Shown here piece after piece: positions 59,801 through 64,000 of a stretch of DNA of 64,000 nt; the stretch's first letter is position 1, and every line of letters starts with the position of its first letter. Where the stretch lies: the NCBI GenBank assembly GCA_905182985.1, contig CAJJDN010000023.1, positions 81,953-145,952 on the forward strand, read 5' to 3'. The position numbers were made by a program, and so were the translations under genes. The stretch comes from Paramecium sonneborni. Lineage: Eukaryota; Ciliophora; Oligohymenophorea; Peniculida; Parameciidae. The notes below the pieces were generated by a model. That model did no database searches, was not told the origin of the DNA, and saw nothing but the letters and a program-made list of their open reading frames with translations.

Positions 59801-61119
59801 AATAAAGTTTGATCTCTATTTTTCTTTTTTTCTAGATGTACTTCTAACAATTATTTGTCTTTATCATCCAATTAATTATAGAGACTAAAATTTTATTTAA
59901 TAGTTTCTGGATCACAACAAACATAAGATGCAGTATCAGCTTTACCAATGCAATCTTTATCACAACGCTTTTTAAAAACATCAATAGCTTTCTATATTCT
60001 TCCTTAAACTGCTTGTTCAATCTTCTTGAGTTAAGTTGATTTGCATTGAATAGAAACTGTTATATCTTTCTTAACCAATTCATTCAATAAGATATTGTTT
60101 ATGCTCTTCTCCACTAAAATTATATTTGGATTAAGCATCTCTATTTACTCCAAAGCTTATTGAATATACTTACTCTAATTCTTTACTACATTATCGAAAT
60201 TCTGAATGTCCAGATCTAAGGATCCACTCAATAATAAAAATGAAGGCTTTTTGTGATGAGTTTTCATACGTTTATGAACTATGTTCTTTCTTATTGTTAC
60301 TCCTCTTAAATAACGAGTAGCTGAGTAATTTATGAATGGAATTATTTTTATCTTTATACAACTTACCTTATTTTTCATTTTCAATTAGTTATCTATCTAG
60401 TGATACTTCACATCTTCAATCGAATTCGTTATGAATTTGCACATCACTCCTTACCAATTCTCATTTATTCCATAAACTATTGTTCTCCTTTCTACAAACT
60501 CTTCAATTTTCTTGATCATTTACTCTTCTAATTTCTTTTATTTTTGGTCTATGTCATCACCTATCGTTATATTCTCAGGAATCTGAAGCTTTTGAACTAC
60601 CAATAAGGGCTTTTAATCATTTATTGTCTATGGTACTAGTTGTAATGTAGCAGGAGAGGATGCCTTTTATATCTAAAAACAATATATACTTCTTTTGCAG
60701 ATTCTGGCAATTTCTCATTTAAAACATTAAATGATTTTGAGTGTCTCCTCACTTATTATTAATCAATAAGACCAATATCATTCTTATTCTCAATCAACTC
60801 TCCATTTTCTCTTAACTTTTTGTTAATATCAAAATAGCAATGTTAACATAATCGAACCTTATTATTCATCAGACAATCATACTTTATTTTTTTTTATATC
60901 TTGAAAGTTTTTAAAGTTAGTTTTATCCATAAAGAAATTCGAACAACTAATTTAAGCTTTAAAACAAAATAATTACCTATCGCAAAATACATCTCCACAA
61001 TTCCTGCAATGATGTTTCCTTCTGAATATTGCCTTAAATGGAGTTTGGCATATTTTACAATTTTTAGCTTCTTTATCCTGTACCCACTTTTTAGTATATA
61101 AAAACTATTAGTTCTTCAT
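56833..61119 (-). CDS. FAB1: Fab1/PIKfyve phosphatidylinositol-3-phosphate 5-kinase
   Basis: Codes for 1385 residues after introns of 30, 25, 26, 25 and 23 nt. An N-terminal FYVE finger reads [28 protein letters not shown] and VRLCQHCYF. A chaperonin-like CCT domain follows ([59 protein letters not shown]), then a Cys-rich section ([26 protein letters not shown]). The C-terminal PIP kinase shows [11 protein letters not shown] (glycine loop), [40 protein letters not shown] and [10 protein letters not shown], and ends [17 protein letters not shown]. All Fab1 modules are present and the catalytic motifs are intact. It makes PI(3,5)P2 on endosomes and vacuoles. Confidence 0.95.
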
Positions 61120-61305
61120 CCCGAATCTCTTACAAATATTAATAAATTTTAATCGAAACAATGTAAATCTTTATCGTAATATATATAAAAAGATGTAATG
61201 TAATTAATGAGCAATTTATTAAGAATTGATCAAAGTCAATAATTTATACATTAATCTTTTTAGTCAAAATATCACATAAACTTGATTTTCTAAATATTAT
61301 TTTAT

Positions 61306-62521
61306 ATGGATAATTCTTAAAATTTACAAACTCTATTAGTCAATCTAGAGCAAGATGTTGGTTATGAAAAGATTCGAAAATATGGCCGAACTTATGGATT
61401 TCATAATATGTATGCTCAATTCAATAATAATAAATAGATATTTTAGAAAATAAATATGGATTAAACTATTAGGAATCGATTAGCAATTGTAATACAATGA
61501 AAGTTAAAAATGCCTACAACATGATCAATTATTAAAGGATGTCAATCGATCACTGAATACTATTTCTTAAATCAAAAACTTTAAAGAAATGTATATCCTT
61601 TTTTTTAAATATAGAGATCAATTAAGAAAATGTTTAATGGAAGTATTAGATACCATTTTCAGCCAGCATCCCAATTACTCTTATTATCAAGGCTATCATG
61701 ATGTGGTCTCTATTTTAATACTTGTTTTGGGAGTGGAATAAGGCTACATAGCTGCTACTTATGCTGCCTAAAATTTCTTTAAAGATTATTTAGACTAAGA
61801 GTTAGCAACTACAATCACTCCCCAATATTTATTCATCAGAAATCTCTTATTACGATATTCCAGAGACAATTCAAATCAAAAACTCAGATAAATAATGTTA
61901 ATAATTGAGCATCCTACTTGTGTCATTCCATGGATTCTAACGTGGTTTTCTCATTCATTAGAAAATATAAATGATATTTGCAGAATTTGGGATTTCCTTC
62001 TATGTTCTAAATAAAGTACAATTCTTTATGTCTGTGCTGCATTTATAGCCATTCATCATGATAATATAGATGTTAGAAATGAAGATGATCTTATTGGTGA
62101 GTTTCAAGAGTTTTTCTAAAATCTTAATAACAAAGACCGAATCCAAAACCTTAAACTAGAGATGGTCTTATAATTAGCAAGAACTTTAGAAACTTAATAT
62201 AAATTTGAACTTATTTGTGAATAAGAACATATCTAGTTCTCTTAAAAGTTTTTAAATAATTTAATATTAGATCTATTGTATATTAGCATAACTTCAAATC
62301 CCAATTATCATATTACTACTCTCTAGAACAACTAGAAAATTCAATCAAAAATAAAGTATCCCGTTTCATGTATGGCAATTAAGACATCATAATAAATTTA
62401 GGGGGAATCGCTTTAAGTTTTCTTATCCAATATTGTATAATTAAGAAATGATATAATGTATTAATATAATTATTATTATTTATCTGTTAATGATAAAACT
62501 ATTAATTCCATCAATTATTGA
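61306..62521 (+). CDS. TBC-domain Rab-GAP, TBC1D20/Gyp8 type
   Basis: Codes for 395 residues after a 28-nt intron (61410-61437), without which the frame meets TGA. The TBC domain starts with RKQIWIKLLGID. It carries the arginine-finger motif IxxDxxR (LLKDVNRSLN) and the glutamine-finger YYQG (HPNYSYYQGYHDVVSILIL), both intact. SHSLENINDICRIWDFLLCS and VCAAFIAIHHDNI follow the TBC1D20 pattern. It should stimulate GTP hydrolysis on a Rab such as Rab1. The family usually ends in a membrane anchor. The C-terminus here (SNIVQLRNDIMYQYNYYYL) is less hydrophobic and may be mis-modelled. It is divergent from the Fab1 gene, with 186 nt between starts. Confidence 0.88.
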
Positions 62522-64000
62522 ATGCTAAAAAGCTTTGGAAAACATAAGAATTGGATTCAATTTGTAATCTTTTTTATCCTTACAATCTATTAAGGAGAGA
62601 TTAGATTAAAAAATAATGGATAAATTATAAATTTTATAAATTTGATTTTTATCTATTCATATTTTTATATATTCTGAATTATAAATTAGATTAAATGCTT
62701 TTAAAAAAAGGTGAAGTTGAAAGAGAAAATAAAAGAAACCTGGATGTGATGGTGAGAATAAAAAAATCGGACTGATTAATTTTTCGTAAAAATATTAAAA
62801 CATTAATACTTTTATATGAGAAGCAATATTATAAAATTAGATGACAATCAAGCTAAGTTTTAAGATTCTTTTGAACAGATGAAATGATTGAAAATATTCT
62901 TTCTGAAAAAACGGGCATCTGAGCAAAATCACTTTCATCAATCTGATTTTAACTATGAGATATTAATTTTTAAATTATTCCAAAAAAGTAGTATTTCATT
63001 TGTATTATTTTGCCAACAACTTGCATTTCAATTTAATTTACTAAAAAATTAAATTAAACAATTAAATTGTGATTTCATAATGTGATTGCTTAGGATAATT
63101 TAATTGTCCACATGGAAATAAAGATTTAAATATTTAATTATCATTTAGATTTTATATGTAATGAGAAATGGATAGGATAAACTTATTTTTTAGTTGAATA
63201 ATAAGGAAAATAAATATATTAAAGATCTTAACAAACAATCAAAACCTAAACATAAATGAATATATAAAAAACCAATTTTTGATATTTTTACTTAAATTTT
63301 TTAAACCTCACGATAAGATTGTAATTGAGAAGAATGGTACATAAATATTTAAGAATTTCATCATTTAGCTTTTCTACTTTTAGCTCATAAAATTAAAACT
63401 TATATCAATTTGAATTAGTGTTTCAAAGTTGAAACACTTAGGAAAATCCCAATATATTTTTGCAGCTTATTTGCATTTTTTTATCTAATGTTTAGACTTA
63501 TTTTTTTTATTAGGGACAATTTCATTATTATAAAAAATATTAATTTTGGAGATGGGATTCATAACAATATTTTTTTCAATTTAAGTTGGAGTAGCATTAT
63601 TATTAAAAATAAAAAAATCAATATTAATTTATTTTATTTATATATGCAGTGTTTAGATAAATTATTTCTCATTTCAGAACAAGAATTTATTTCAATAATA
63701 ATCTCATTTTTCGCAAAATGCTATTAAACAATTATTCATAATTTTAATAAATATTTCTCAATTTTTATTAATTGTACAATTTTAAAATAAATTCTAAAAT
63801 ATATATAAAATTGAAATAGAAAAATCTATTTAGCTGGCGAAGATGTAGAAAAGATTAATTTTGCTATAAATTAATTGATTTAAATAACGCTCCATTGATA
63901 ATTAGTAAATTTACTTATTTGATAAACCTTGAATAGGCGATATTTGAATTTTAATTTCTATCATAATTATGTTAGCTGTATTTTATTAGTTTTGCATTTA
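62522..64000. other. Gene-poor terminal region
   Basis: About 1.5 kb with no gene I can support. A plus-strand fragment at about 62885-63260 has protein-like text (NYEILIFKLFQKSSISFVLF, MRNGQDKLIFQLNNKENKY) but is broken by TGA. On the minus strand a frame from the window end down to a TGA at 63669-63671 is open for 109 codons (NGALFKSINLQQNQSFLHLR). It might be the 3' end of a gene beyond the window, but this length is not significant when only TGA stops translation. Confidence 0.4.

Noticed and set aside
63488..63727. 79-codon plus-strand frame with an ATG
   Set aside because: The composition is Ile/Phe/Asn-rich, as expected of random AT-rich DNA. The length is ordinary when only TGA stops.
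1..64000. tRNA, rRNA, telomere repeats (C4A2/C3A3), transposons, CRISPR
   Set aside because: Looked for by eye on both strands. No cloverleaf, telomeric run, transposase motif or spaced repeat array was found.

Overview
This window is macronuclear DNA of a ciliate, almost certainly a Paramecium (P. aurelia-complex type). It is extremely AT-rich. TAA and TAG occur by the hundred inside conserved protein domains where glutamine fits, and TGA is the only stop. Genes lie tens of bases apart and are cut by tiny GT..AG introns, mostly 19-32 nt, whose removal restores both reading frame and domain motifs. A complete trichocyst matrix protein gene agrees with this. About 33 intact genes were built by hand in this code. 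Most of the exon models given a length sum to a whole number of codons.

Layout. 1-8 kb: a DH-PH-PX-FERM RhoGEF (cut by the window start), a PX protein, a Ser/Thr kinase, a PP2C-like protein lacking metal ligands, then a decayed stretch. 8-17.4 kb: a 2203-residue TPR/IQ protein, a trichocyst matrix protein, a MICOS Mic10-like protein and small unknowns. 17.4-21.9 kb: ADP-dependent glucokinase, a COPI-associated/TVP15-like membrane protein and a BAF60/SMARCD SWI/SNF subunit. These last two are caught in a 1157-bp exact repeat around a single N, an evident assembly artefact. 21.9-23.3 kb: two decayed coding relics. 23.7-31.9 kb: a giant TmcB-like PAS membrane protein, a WWYC-motif protein and a protein with two cyclic-nucleotide-binding domains. 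32.4-40.2 kb: a Vps8-like RING protein, coiled-coil proteins and a B-box protein. 40.2-46.2 kb: SURF1, CKS1, a secreted protein, a degenerate histidine-kinase-like membrane protein and unknowns. 46.3-56.5 kb: two channel genes with cyclic-nucleotide-binding domains flanking a pseudokinase and a BRCA2 homologue. 56.8-62.5 kb: a full-length Fab1/PIKfyve and a TBC1D20-type Rab-GAP. The last 1.5 kb holds no gene I can support.

Themes. Neighbouring genes are mostly unrelated, as expected in a compact eukaryotic genome. Membrane trafficking and phosphoinositide functions recur (PX, FERM, Vps8, Fab1, TBC, TVP15). So do mitochondrial assembly (Mic10, SURF1) and cyclic-nucleotide signalling (three genes). 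Several proteins keep a fold but have lost catalytic residues: the PP2C, the kinase at 48.9-50.3 kb and the histidine-kinase-like protein. No tRNA, rRNA, telomere repeat, transposon or CRISPR array was recognised.
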